Shown here piece by piece: positions 1 to 11,353 of a DNA stretch of 64,000 bases. Origin of the DNA: Lumbricus rubellus (taxonomy: Eukaryota > Annelida > Clitellata > Crassiclitellata > Lumbricidae). Where the stretch lies: contig OX243816.1 of assembly GCA_945859605.1 (NCBI GenBank), forward strand, positions 31,385,074 to 31,449,073. Reading direction: 5' to 3'. The notes beneath the pieces were generated by a model, which saw only the letters and a list, made by a program, of their open reading frames with translations, was not told the origin of the DNA and did no database searches. Each line of letters opens with the position of its first letter. Position 1 is the stretch's first letter. Both the position numbers and the translations under genes were made by a program.

Positions 1-1204
1 CCCAGTCAAATGACCAGCAGCAAACCAGAACTAATTTACCAAAATAACCGACATGTAATTAGCAACTACCAAATCACTAAATTACAATTAAAATTAAGTG
101 ACTTCCACTACAAAATACCCAAACTGTAATGATGCCTTAAATGCTGGTCATTTTGATGATTAAAAGCATTGGCGATCAATTATTAAACAGAACAGCATTC
201 GTGCTGTTATTTATTAGTAATCAATGACTCTCCTTTTGGACGCAGCTCAAGGCATTGCACAATGGAAGTTCTTGCATGAAGACAAAACAAAGTCTGCAAA
301 ATTGACTCTAAGATTCTCAACTGGAGGTGAATACCAAATGGTGCTCGTACAACATGCATGCATATTTCTACTTTTGATGTAATCTTGTTTTCTAGTTGCA
401 ATAATGATAGTTGCAATAAAGCGAATTGAACAAATTGAAAAAGAAATGTTCTGGAAGTCACTCAGTGTTGCGCTGCCATACACTAAACAACTGAACAACA
501 CCATTGATGAAGTTGATGAATTTGACCTGCCTTATGAACTGCCAATTTTTAAAAAATATCTTCTTCACATTTAGTACCTTTGACCTGCTACATAACACTC
601 ACTCATGACCCTGATGAGACCTGTTGAAATTTTATGTAGCTGGCATCGCCACTGGATTCATTTCCATTTGTAGGATGTTTCTGTATACTGTCAGATTCCA
701 TTCTTGGCTCTCGACTGGACTCTCCCTGGAATTTGGGTCACTCAATGATTCGGCAAGGTCACTCCATACGAAGTGCTTATCTGGCAAGACTAATAGATCT
801 TAACTCATCAAATAAGCAGTTTTTCGGTCCACAGTGTCATATGCTATGCTCATGTCCACAAGAGCAAGCAGAGAGACATGAGTGATTACGATGGCTGGAC
901 TGACCTTGGATTATGAACCTGATGGCTGGACTGACCTTGGATTATGAACCTAATGGCTGGACTGATCTTGGATTTGACCATGACACTGATGGCTCGACTG
1001 ACCTTGGATTTGACCTTGAACCTCTCTGTCACATCAGTAACAGCATACCAGCATCTCCTGCTAGTAGCCTATATACTGACATGGCTCTTTGCAGAACTTG
1101 ATGTCAATATTGTTAATGTGACCAAGTACGGTATGTTTTTCCTTTAATGACTACTGGTAGAAAATGGCAGCACTTCAGCTAACCAGCATGCACCTTGTGC
1201 GATG
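1..1204. other. Non-coding stretch, no gene seen
   Basis: No open frame here looks like protein. The only structure I see is a short tandem repeat at 890-1020, listed separately. Confidence 0.5.
890..1020. repeat. 31-bp tandem repeat, about 4 units
   Basis: Units begin at about 890, 921, 952 and 988 and share the core atggctggactgaccttgga. Spacing is 31, 31 and 36 bp, the last unit having a small insertion. Two short open frames across it follow from the repeat and are not taken as genes. Confidence 0.8.
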
Positions 1205-1903
1205 CCCCATTGCAGGGGTTTTCAAACTTTTTAAGCTAGGGACCCCCCGTAGCATGTCGTGGCTAGGTGGCGGACCCCTATGGGCCGATGCGATAAATTT
1301 GGCCAATCGCAATTATGTGAGGCATTCTCGTTCGTGCTATTCGCAATGCTAGCCTACTATAAATACGAATAGAGCTTTCTCATTTACTGCACATGGCGAA
1401 AGCTGTTATTTTACCTTTCTGCTTTAAGTAGCCTAGGCCTACAGCTCCTTTTGTCGCTCGAGATATTCCTTTGGCATCATCTGCAATCTGCATGCATTGT
1501 CCTTAAATGGCGCTTTATTTTCACGGGTTTCATTGCATCCTGATTAGACAGAGTTTGCACACTCATGACATAACTCAACTAGGCTAGGTTTATAATAATT
1601 TGTTCCGTCTGCAATGAAACCATAATGAAATATAGGCCTACTCTGGAAACGTGTGGATCATAGGCCTGCTTGCAGAATTTTTTCTTTTTCTCACATCTGT
1701 CTTTGTCGTCAAAATCTTCTGATTTCTGATCAGTTTTTCTCTTTAGAAATGTATCCATGGTTATGAAGAATGTTGAAAATATTAATATAATATTTTTTTA
1801 AATATAGCAGCAATTCCGTCTAGCAGCAATGGTGTCTCTGTTGGCACGTCACAATTACACTAACGTGCACTAAAATAGCACCAGAAGGAACTAATGTTAT
1901 GTA

Positions 1904-2898
1904 CACGGTGATTCATTAAAAAACGTCCCATACATATTTCACTGTAACTCCGTCAAATGTCATGCTATGTGAAAGAAATTTTAAAGGAAGACAGAGGAGT
2001 TATTTCTAAACATTCGGAAAGTTAAAGTTTATGTTCAAATTGACCCCCTTTGGCAGCTACGCATGCGCGAAGACGAGTACGCCACTGTTTGACTGATTCA
2101 TCAATGATGCGCTGATCCATCTTGTCCCATGCCTCCACAATTCGACTTCGCAACTCACTGACATCACATATTCGAGATCTGTAGACAATCTCTTGCATGA
2201 TACTCCATATCTTATAGTCCACTGGATTTAAATCAGGGTTGTTGGGTGGCCACAAAGTAGGCGGGATCAATTCAGATGTTTCAGTTTCCAGTAACGCAAC
2301 AGTGTCCCGTGCTCTGTGCGCAGGAGCACTATCCTGCTGGAAGATGAAATACTCACCGGTAATGTCAAGAATGTCTGGTAAAAGGCCCTGTTTTAGTAGA
2401 ACATCTCTGCAATATTGTCCATTGATCTTAACGCCCGGTTCGATGAAATAATGTTCGTACGACCGTGTGCAGACTGCAGACAGATACCATAAGGGATTTG
2501 CTGAAAGTTGGTCGATTCCGCAAAAGACAATTTACTGGAACGTCCCTCTTCTGTGTACCGGCAGATGCGTGATTGTGAACATTCTGATTGTTATTGGGTG
2601 ATGCCACAGTAAACAATTTCTCACTAGGAGGCTAAACCAGATGAAATTGACCAGGTTTGCATGATACAACCCCAGTGACTGACAGGAACGTTGAAATCTT
2701 GCTTATTTCTCGAGATTATCGTGACGTCATTAGTTTCGTCATCCGCGTTACGTCATTATAGCTCTGAACGTGACATAATTTATATGGCACTTGGCCAGAT
2801 CATCAAACTTCATTATTCTGAAATTTCATTAAATTTGATGGTCATCCACATGAGTTATGCCAACTTATGTGTGGGACGTTTTTTTATGAATCACCGTG
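1904..2898 (-). mobile_element. Tc1/mariner element, decayed
   Basis: The element is bounded by TA dinucleotides (1902-1903, 2899-2900) and inverted repeats of about 32 bp beginning cacggtgattcat; the right end is the complement with few mismatches. It sits inside the hAT-like element, so it inserted later. Its minus strand carries the 3' part of a transposase gene. TA target duplication, about 1 kb length and the transposase motifs all agree with the IS630-Tc1-mariner superfamily. Confidence 0.9.
2022..2533 (-). pseudogene. Mariner-type transposase, C-terminal part
   Basis: Reading the minus strand from about 2533 down to 2022 gives one open frame that starts just after an in-frame stop. 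It contains VFCGIDQ, then FQQDSAPAHRARD with the second catalytic aspartate, then WPPNNPDLNPVDYKIW with the third acidic residue. By my count 37 residues separate QQD from the aspartate of NPVD, the DD37D spacing of maT-type mariners rather than DD34D. The frame ends ACVAAKGGQFEHKL before a stop. The N-terminal DNA-binding half is not readable in the same frame, so I call it a pseudogene. Its C-terminal tail closely resembles the remnant at 55570-55750. Confidence 0.85.
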
Positions 2899-3368
2899 TA
2901 TAATTATATAATCGTTTAATGAGCAAAAACAGGTTGTTACTAGACATCAGTAAGTAATAACCATAGATAGCTCAGATGCTTTTATATCTCAGTTGTTTTA
3001 TAGCTCAATTATTTTTTATACATAATTTTTAGATTTTAATGAAAACATTGCAAATGTACTATTTTTATTGATTTTCTGGACCTGCTTTGCGGACCCCTTG
3101 GCAACAAGCCGTGGACCCCCAGGGGTCCGCGGACCACAGTTTGAAAACCCCTGCCCCATTGCATTGCAGGCTGTCTGTTCTGTTGGTGGCTAAGATTTAT
3201 GTTAATTAAGATAACTGGATACTGCAACCGGTTTCAGTCTGTCAACCGGATTGTTGAATAAACGAAATTATTAATTATTACATTAGTGACAACTGTCTCC
3301 ACAGCTAGCAGACAACAGGCACCATGCAGCGCTTTGTTACATTGCGCTTTCTTTCTTATACTACTGTA

Positions 3369-3546
3369 TTGGGCTTAAAGTGTAGCTGGACGGTCATGGA
3401 CAACGTCCATACACTTATTTTAAAATATGATTACCGTCCAGCCACTTGTTGGCCACCACAGCCTAAAAAGGAAAGGGGCATCCAGGCACTTCTTTTGGAA
3501 CTGTAAGGGGCGCCCAGGCACTTATTTTTTCACACTTTAAGCACTG
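3369..3546 (+). mobile_element. 178-bp hAT-type MITE, copy 1
   Basis: The ends are gggcttaaagtg at the left and cactttaagcactg at the right, flanked by 8-bp repeats ctactgta and caactgta (one mismatch). A better preserved inverted copy lies at 11169-11345. Internal imperfect repeats of a 'gccaggacg / caggcactt' type recur inside. Neither strand encodes a recognisable protein. Confidence 0.75.
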
Positions 3547-3575
3547 CAACTGTAATGTACTGATATAATGTGTGT

Positions 3576-3592
3576 ATATATATATACACACT

Positions 3593-3623
<31 letters not shown>

Positions 3624-3625
3624 TA
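3576..3625. repeat. (TA)n microsatellite
   Basis: Alternating TA with short interruptions, next to the hAT MITE. Confidence 0.8.
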
Positions 3626-3799
3626 TATAAATAAGAATTTTCATGCACATTTTGATAGAAGACTTTTAGCTTCCTAGTTGCACAACATTTTGTCATGTTG
3701 TCTAGATCAGAAAGAACATTGGCCAACTAGACTTAAATCAGAGTTTACAATGACATTCTGGGATGACTATGATCAGCTTTCTGCACGTTCAAATCACTC

Positions 3800-3890
3800 T
3801 GACATATAACCATCACCGTTGTAATCATCATCAGCATCACAGCGTTCGTAATCATCATCATTTCATTCATCATCAAGGTCATCTTGGACT
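3800..3890. repeat. CAT/ATC trinucleotide-like low-complexity tract
   Basis: Repeated catcatcatt-type triplets. They create His-rich or Met-rich open frames on the two strands, which I do not treat as genes. Confidence 0.7.
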
Positions 3891-4736
3891 TATCAAGAAT
3901 CTCTACCACCCACCTTCCAATCATCCTGATTCCGTTCACTCCCCTCTTCAGACATACTTCTCGCAGTTGGTCAATTGGTGTGGCCATTTTCTCCGTCTAA
4001 AATCCTCGGTCTTCAGCTGCAGTCGCCGGCCTTATTATAATAATAGCTGTCCCGGATCTAGAAGGCCAACTGTAGCCAGACAGACTCGATCGCAAAAACA
4101 CTAGCAAGGATCGACGCTAACACAGATGCTTCCTTTTCCCAGACAGGAACGCCAGTAAAATGTTAATTTTATCAGTCAGTAAACCCGCATGGAGCTGATA
4201 GCCGAGTCAGAGAATCAACAATGTGCCACGCCCTCTTGTCGCAGCGCGTGTTATGCCAGGCAAAGCCGTGCCAGGCATAGATATTATTATATATAATAGG
4301 ATGCCAGACAACATAGAGCGCATAATAAGAAAAATTCTAGAAGTCCGGGCAATTTTCTCTTCAAGATATCTACTCAGAGGCGCTCTCTGCACTAACTAGC
4401 CGAAATGATGTTAAGTTAGCAGTCATAGCGAGCAAAAAATAACAAGTTGCAAAACAAAACACAGTTAGCTGAAAGAGTCACCAGTGGCGAACCCTCGCAA
4501 ACCCATACAATAGGCCTGTACGTGGCTGACAGTAGGCCTACATTGTGTAGCCCTACGTTGTTTCAGTTTAACCACACTAATAGACCCTACCGCAAAAATC
4601 TCGTTTTAGGCTAACAGTACTGTGATAGCAAAGATCATTAGTGTCGCGACATCCTCCTTTATCCAGGCTTGGGATTGGCACTATCAGAGTGCTGCAGTTG
4701 CGAAGTTTCCGTATTCCGTAAGGCCTGGGCCTACAT

Positions 4737-6260
4737 GTGTTTATTCATTTGGTCCATTCACGCCATTCTCTGGTAAAAAAAATTCATCATGCGCAACTAA
4801 CTGTCGCTTTAATTCGTCATCGAGAATGGTCACAGTCTTATGCTAAAAATATTGACCTATATTATAGCCAATCAAAAGGCTGGTTAATTGAGTCAATTGG
4901 AAAAACAGCTGCGGGCCCCGACGGCCTACCATCATGGTTTCTTGTGCAGATCGCTCCGATGATAGCCGAACCGGTGGCGTACCTTTTCAACACATCGGTC
5001 ATCTTCTCTTACGTCCCTCCGCAGTGGAAAACCAGCATCATCACTCCGGTGCCGAAGGTCAAGCATCCGAAGGAGGCTAGTGACTACCGCCCTATCTCGG
5101 TGACGAGTATCTTATGTCGATTGTTGGAAAAATACATTGTACATCGATTCTTCCATCCAATTTTGATTGACCCCCAGCTTAACCAGGACTTCAAAGACCA
5201 ATATGCATTTCGACCGACCGGATCCACTACAGCCGCCCTAGTGTCACTAACTACTAACATTACTGAGATGCTGAATGAGAGTCAGTATGTACATCTAATT
5301 GCACTGGATTTCAGCAAAGCGTTCGATACAGTGCGGCATTCTTACCTGGCGGAGCAACTGGCTGAGATGCCCATCCCGGACAACGTCTATAATTGGATTA
5401 TTGCTTTCCTAGAAGATCGGAGTCATGCAACCAATTTTAATGGAAACATTTCCTTCACCATAAAAATAAACTGTAGCATTGTACAGGGTTCGGGGTTAGG
5501 ACCAATTGACTTTATAATAACAATATCCAAGTTTAGGCCATGCCATTCAGGAAACAGAATACAAAAATATGCGGATGATACTTATCTGTTGATTCCAGCA
5601 TCAAATAGTGCTACTATCCCAGCTGAACTGGATAATGTTACGCAATGGTCGGTTACATGTAACCTTAAGATAAACTGCAATAAGACATATGAAATGATTG
5701 TCAGAAGACCTAGGGGGTGTGCAGGGGGAGGGACCGATCCAACAGAAACACCAGGTTTAACTAGGGTTCGAAACTTAAAGGTTCTTGGTGTGATGTTGTC
5801 TGATGATCTTAGTTTTGACATGCACATTGATAAGATATGTTGCAGGGCCAGGCAGTCTCTTTATGCCTTACGTGTGCTCGCTGCTCATGGTCTAGCTGGC
5901 CTTAAGCTCCATGATGTGGTACGGGCTACTACGCTGTCTCGTCTGCTTTATGCAGCTCCTGCATGGTGGGGGTATGCTAGGCAGCATGAAAGGGGCAGGC
6001 TCCAAGCCATAATGAATAGACTTCTTCGCCAGCATTATATTTCGGGTGATACTCCAACATTTGAAGAACTCTGTCGCCATGCTGATAACAGTTTGTTTTC
6101 GGCGGTTCTGACAAGACCAGGCCATGTCCTCCACGAGTTGCTTCCACCAGCGAAACAAACGGGTTATAACCTGCGCCCCAGACACCATGATCGGGTACTT
6201 CCACGAGCAGACAATCAAATGAGGAAGACATTTATAACTAGAATGTTATTTACATATTAA
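4737..6260 (+). CDS. CR1-like non-LTR retrotransposon reverse transcriptase (5'-truncated)
   Basis: Open frame whose RT homology begins near 4905 with the AGPDGLPSWF block. It continues through YRPISVTSIL, FRPTGSTTAA, ALDFSKAFDTVRH (first catalytic aspartate region), QGSGLGP and the catalytic box YADDTYL, and ends with LRPRHHDRVLP...FITRML, as CR1/L2-like LINEs do. Residues before about 57 do not look like RT, and the apurinic endonuclease domain expected upstream is missing, so the copy is 5' truncated. The RT frame has no internal stop, suggesting a fairly recent copy. It would copy LINE RNA by target-primed reverse transcription, but this copy cannot move by itself without the endonuclease. 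Confidence 0.9.
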   Translation: MFIHLVHSRHSLVKKIHHAQLTVALIRHREWSQSYAKNIDLYYSQSKGWLIESIGKTAAGPDGLPSWFLVQIAPMIAEPVAYLFNTSVIFSYVPPQWKTSIITPVPKVKHPKEASDYRPISVTSILCRLLEKYIVHRFFHPILIDPQLNQDFKDQYAFRPTGSTTAALVSLTTNITEMLNESQYVHLIALDFSKAFDTVRHSYLAEQLAEMPIPDNVYNWIIAFLEDRSHATNFNGNISFTIKINCSIVQGSGLGPIDFIITISKFRPCHSGNRIQKYADDTYLLIPASNSATIPAELDNVTQWSVTCNLKINCNKTYEMIVRRPRGCAGGGTDPTETPGLTRVRNLKVLGVMLSDDLSFDMHIDKICCRARQSLYALRVLAAHGLAGLKLHDVVRATTLSRLLYAAPAWWGYARQHERGRLQAIMNRLLRQHYISGDTPTFEELCRHADNSLFSAVLTRPGHVLHELLPPAKQTGYNLRPRHHDRVLPRADNQMRKTFITRMLFTY

Positions 6261-6385
6261 TTAATTAGTTTGTTTAGTTTTAATAATTTTTATGTTTTTT
6301 ATGTTAAATCTGTATGTGATACTTGTTCACCAGAGTGCTGTTTGGCAGCTGGTTAAGAAATAAAGAATATACTTACTTACTTGGT
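4900..6385 (+). mobile_element. CR1-like LINE fragment with short 3' UTR and repeat tail
   Basis: Contains the RT frame, about 100 bp of 3' UTR, an aataaag stretch near 6360 and a terminal cttacttactt microsatellite. CR1-type elements end in short tandem repeats rather than poly(A). The 5' boundary is uncertain and no target duplication was identified. Confidence 0.75.
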
Positions 6386-6859
6386 GGAATATAATGTTAT
6401 GGCTGCTTAATAACAAATAAGCGCGTTAGCTGTAAATAGGTCAAACATCACAGGTCGTATGTCGCGATGAAAATTGGGTGAAACTTTAAATAATGTTAAA
6501 ACTGTAGATCGCTGCAATGAAATTACTGGGAGTCGATTCCTTCAGATATCAATTACACTAATATTTAGTTAAGGGTTTGGGTCGTGGTTGGCTGATAGGA
6601 AGGGGCGTTTTGTCTAACATTCAGTTCATATACATACAGGTATGTTGCGCGCGATGTGTTTGAATATCCGTCGTTATAATAAATTATATTCACACGATAC
6701 TGTCTTGTAGGTCAGAAATAATAGTGCCAGGTATAACTGTCTAATGAACATATTTTATTTGTGTATGCATGCGTAGAGTATGTGTGTATATGGGCTTGGT
6801 CAATCCCGCTAACGCGCCAGCGATATCACAGCGCAATATCTTTATCTCAAAATTTATAG

Positions 6860-6990
6860 AGCGCCACTCAAAAGCCAAGCGCAATGCACCAGCTTATTCA
6901 CGAGCGCTGTGTCAAGTCAGAATGGTTGTCCAAAAGAGTAGTCCGAAGGAGGTTGTAGTCCGAGTACCAGAGAATCAGAGGTGGCAGAGT
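6860..6990 (+). repeat. Dispersed repeat, about 130 bp (copy 1)
   Basis: The stretch from the 'caccagcttattcacgagcgctg' region (about 6887) to 'gaggtggcagagta' (about 6992) recurs in reverse orientation at 51840-51970 with only scattered differences. No promoter boxes or open frame point to its class. Confidence 0.7.
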
Positions 6991-7192
6991 AGCGGTTAAG
7001 GTAGGTTGTGTTTAGGTCGGGTGTTGGAAGATGGAATTGCAGGTGAGTTGGGGTAAGAGTGTTTAAAGAGGTGAGAATATAGTTTAGAATGGAAAGCCCG
7101 AGGTGTGCTGGATAGGAGGGTGATGGTAGAGGTGACTGGAAAAGATGGAGGATTGGAGGAGGAACTTTTAATGATTTAGTTTCATTTGTCAA

Positions 7193-9841
7193 TTTGTAAA
7201 GTGTTTTGCAGAACAGACTACTCAGGGGTGGTACTACCCGAGTGAGATTCGTTTGGAAAATTGCAAAAGAATTCTAAGCCAGTGTATATATATATATGTT
7301 TTGCATTAAACATGAAATTAAATCTCTGAGATGTATACATGATCAAGATTACTCAAATAGCTATTTCAGTGTAGCACACGTGTGACACAAATGCCTTCCT
7401 TTTAGATTGCATTAGCTTGTAAACGGTCACTTTTAACTTTCTGAAATATTCAATTCAGATTAATTACTTAACATTCCCAGAGCTTTCATGATGTCTCCGT
7501 GGCTTTCCTGAAGTTCTTGAATTTAACCTGCTATTATATGCTCTGATGTCATTCAGGTGTGATTCACAATGTGTGAAATTTGTCAGCTTCCATACCCAAC
7601 TTCCATGGCTGGTCTTCTGCTTCTTACCCAGTTTGCTTCTCTAATTTCAGCCTGATGTTTCAATGTTGATGGTAGTGCACCAGTTCAATGTCAGACTGAA
7701 ATTGTCGCCTAGTTTATTATAATAATAGTACCATAGAAATATTCACATAAATTTAGAGAGATTAAGTCAGTGTTTCTTTACCTTAGCTATATTTAGTCAT
7801 CATGTGTAATGTTATCATATGTTGTATAATGTATAGTATGTGATTTTTCGTGTGGCTGCAATTCAGCCTCTCCTGTATTAAAGCTATCTGCCAGAAACTT
7901 ATAAGCTAAGTCTAAAATTGCAGCCATATATCTGACAAGTTTGGATGCATATTTGGTGTTGAATTATCTCTTTAACAACAAGTTTGTGCTAAAGGTGACT
8001 GGGAAATTAATGCGGTTCATTGATTAAGGATAAATTACCTGGGAGGAGCAGATACACTCAGTACACTGATGTCCATAGACCGGTTTTTGTGGTTAAATGA
8101 TTCACAAATACTCTTACGTGCATCCTTGCATGCACTTTGCCTTGGCTATCATAAGTGGTTGAAAGTGTATTTTCGAGCTAGACAAAGTATGTGCTTGTTA
8201 AGCACCTGTTGAGAATCTCTTAAAGGCACTTGAGTGTCTAGCAGATGTTAAAACTTGTGCTTAAGGATGAACACAGATATTAAAATGACCTGAAAAATGA
8301 CCCGTCGGCTGTTGCGGAAGTTGGATATCTTATTGTTACTCATTGCATCATTGTGTGTGTGATGGATGCTTTAAATTATAAATAGAATGCAAATTAGACC
8401 GCTCTGCCAATATAGTTTTCACAGGCAGAATAGTATTTAATTTTAGACTTGTTGCAGTTGCAATAACCCCATGTGTGTATTTATAACTTTTATGAAAATG
8501 GTTAAGAATTAATAGATGCAGTTACCCCATGATTTGATAGATTATGGTTATGTGAAGAAGAACAGCCAAGGAACTAATGCTGAGCATTATGCATCCAATG
8601 TAGACCTTAAGACCTTATTCAGCTTCAACTTGTTTATTGATCCCGAAAATATCAAATAGACAATTATGCATTCATAGTAGTACACAAAGTGATTAATTGC
8701 AGTTAAAAATTGCGATGGAATAGCTTAGTGTACATTCATTACTGTGAAATGTAGGGAGCAATAGGCTACCTGAAGGGAGTACTTTGTAATAATTGACTTA
8801 GTAGAATTGTCAGGGTAAGACATGATATCAATATGAAAAACAGGCTTTGATGTTTCTAAAGTTTAACTTTTTTTAGGTATTATTCATATTATGTTGAGCA
8901 TTAGCCTACACACGGTCTACCTATTCAGGTTTTGAGCAAAAAGCAAGCTCTGTACAGATCATACACATAATTTATACGTCTCTATACGATGTCTAACATC
9001 ACCTGGTGTAGTGTGGCCAGATGATCATGAAGGCAGTTCTATACGTGTTTAAATGAACATACTTTGGACCATAATCAGACCATAACATTATGGCTGTCGT
9101 AGTAATAGGTCAAAAGTGTCTGGGTGCAGTCGCCATCTATATTCTATATATCTGCAGACAATTTATGTCATTTAGTGTTCTAGCCACAAAATCTTCTGAA
9201 ATAGAAACATGTATGTCATTGCATTTTTTGTTGTGGATTTGTGCTTTAGTGCTTTGAATTTATTTTGTGTGCTCATGTGGGAAGAATAGTTTGTTATGTA
9301 TTTCACTGGGAACATGTACTATATGAGAGTATGAATATGTAGGCTGATAATATATAAGTATCAGCTTGAAGACAGCTGACATTGATGTGACTGAGTGTGT
9401 TGTGGTCTTTGCCTTGCAGCTCATAAAGGCTGCGGTTCTGCTCTTTGGTACTTTTGTGTGTGAACGCCCATGTAGTCTTTCGAATGAATGGTTTAAATAG
9501 AACCTCATGTACATGGCTTTGACTGCTTGTCTAAAGCCGGTGTCGTATGTGACGTGTCAGTTTGCTGGCAATCTGGAGGATTTAAATTTAGCATGAAAGT
9601 GCATTTAAGAATTACTTGGATGTTTAAGAGCTCAAAGAAAGCTAACCAGCAAGGTAGGAACATGCTACATAGTAGGTTGGGGTATTCAATATGTCCAACT
9701 GGGTAGGTTAAATTTCGGTCCAGTTTCAGTCATTTTAAGAATAAGTGTACTGTTTTAAAATGGTATATTGTGACTAGCTTTAAAGAGTAGATAGGCATTG
9801 TAGTTTGGGCATTCACTGTCTGTTAGAATCAGATGTTCAGT
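7193..9841. other. Non-coding stretch, no gene seen
   Basis: AT-rich sequence with only short, compositionally random open frames and no recognised repeat. Confidence 0.4.
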
Positions 9842-9899
<58 letters not shown>

Positions 9900-9925
9900 T
9901 TATATAGATTATATAGATTATATAT
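9842..9925. repeat. (TA)n microsatellite
   Basis: About 27 TA dinucleotides followed by tandem 'gattatata' units to about 9925. Confidence 0.9.
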
Positions 9926-11160
9926 ATTCAGATTATTCCTCAGCAAAGGACAATAAATAACCAACTGCATGGATAGATGCAACATAAGATCTTTTAGAAA
10001 ATGCTTAGTCAGGACATGAATTCTGATTATGGTCCAGTATTGAACCTCCGAAACTAATTCAGTTTTAGAAAATAACATGGTCCTGTTATAAGTTGGTTCT
10101 TAACATGGCTGAAAAACATTTTTGTACATTTTTGAGTTTGTAATATAAATTTAGCTTTACAGTGTTGCAATATTTTCAGGTGCTGAAATAATTAATGTGT
10201 AGTTATAATTTACAATGTTATAACCAAATTCTTCTAGTCTTATAGCTGCGTAGATTTGCAGTCCTGTTGTTATTTAATGTGTTTTCATGTAACTAGTTGA
10301 GAGTGGTTGGGAGACAGGGTGGTTGAGAGCATATTGCTGAACATCTCATCAGGGTCAAGCCGGCAGATGGCTATGTTTTATGTGGTTATGAGACATCTAT
10401 GAATATATTGACTATGCTGACTAGGTGCTCTAGAAATTGTTTAATGTGATACGATAATGTGGCCATGTGCATTGTGCAGTCACATCCTGTTGTCATGTGG
10501 TAAAACAGTAGTATGGTAGTCACGTAGTTGATAATTCAACCTTGTATTGTATTGCATAAATTGTAAATTCATATACTTTTGTGTTAATCCAATCAAAGAT
10601 GCCTCTGATTCATCAGCCATACATATATCAGTAAGTTTTTGAACAGCAAGCAGCATCACTCTGGACAGCTGAGCACCGGAGCACAAAGTTGAAGTGGTAG
10701 ATTATTTCCCAGTATGGGACCAGGTCACCAAGCCCAGCCTAAGGCCATAGAGGTCCTGAGTGCAGGCATTCACTTGTAGTGCACACATGATGAAAGCAAC
10801 AGAACAGGTGGGTGCAAAAGATGATAAAGATGAGATGCGGTCCAATCACAAGGCTTTTGACGGTGAGGAAGAGATCTATCCTTAAACTGGAATTTTGAAG
10901 AGGATTGCAAACCAACAAACTTCATCTTGCATCTATATTTAGATTTGTTACAGATTTGTTGGAGACTGGTGACAAGTCTGGCTGGAGAATTTAGCAGCCT
11001 CTCTTTAGACAAACAGTCACACTCACCCTAAGTTTATGGAATATAGTAAAAACCTTGTACCTCTAAGATACATTGCGATAGAAGGTGTACATTTTGTGCA
11101 ACTCCTGCATTTTAAAATTTTCATCGAATTTCATTTAGCTCATTTTATATAGAACTCCTA
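9926..11160. other. Non-coding stretch, no gene seen
   Basis: No conserved open frame, splice-bounded exon or clear repeat was recognised. Confidence 0.4.
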
Positions 11161-11168
11161 CTGTGCAA

Positions 11169-11345
11169 CAGTGCTAAAAGTGTTTTAAAAAGGTGCTAGG
11201 ACACCTCTTATGTTTCCAAAAGAAATGCCAGGACGCCCCATACATTTTCAGGTGTGCTTGCCAAATAAGTGGCAGGACGGCATAGAGATTTGAAAATAAG
11301 TGCCAGGACACCTTCCATGGCCGTCCTGCCACACTTTAAGCCCTG
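11169..11345 (-). mobile_element. 177-bp hAT-type MITE, copy 2
   Basis: Terminal inverted repeats cagtgctaaaagtg and cactttaagccctg, with a perfect 8-bp target duplication CTGTGCAA at 11161-11168 and 11346-11353. It is an inverted relative of 3369-3546. The 8-bp duplication and CAG termini place it with hAT. It is too short to encode a protein. Confidence 0.85.
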
Positions 11346-11353
11346 CTGTGCAA

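Larger units (their letters stand above)
1213..3153. mobile_element. hAT-like non-autonomous DNA transposon with mariner insertion
   Basis: The ends are inverted repeats: caggggttttcaaact at the left and the reverse complement agtttgaaaacccctg at the right. Both are flanked by a perfect 8-bp direct repeat CCCCATTG (1205-1212 and 3154-3161). An 8-bp target duplication and CAGGGG termini are typical of hAT elements. No hAT transposase is visible; a mariner at 1904-2898 occupies half of the interval, so the original element was roughly 0.95 kb. Confidence 0.85.

Noticed and set aside
3763..4104. 113-codon His-rich ORF
   Set aside because: Comes from a CAT-type low-complexity tract with no conserved part.
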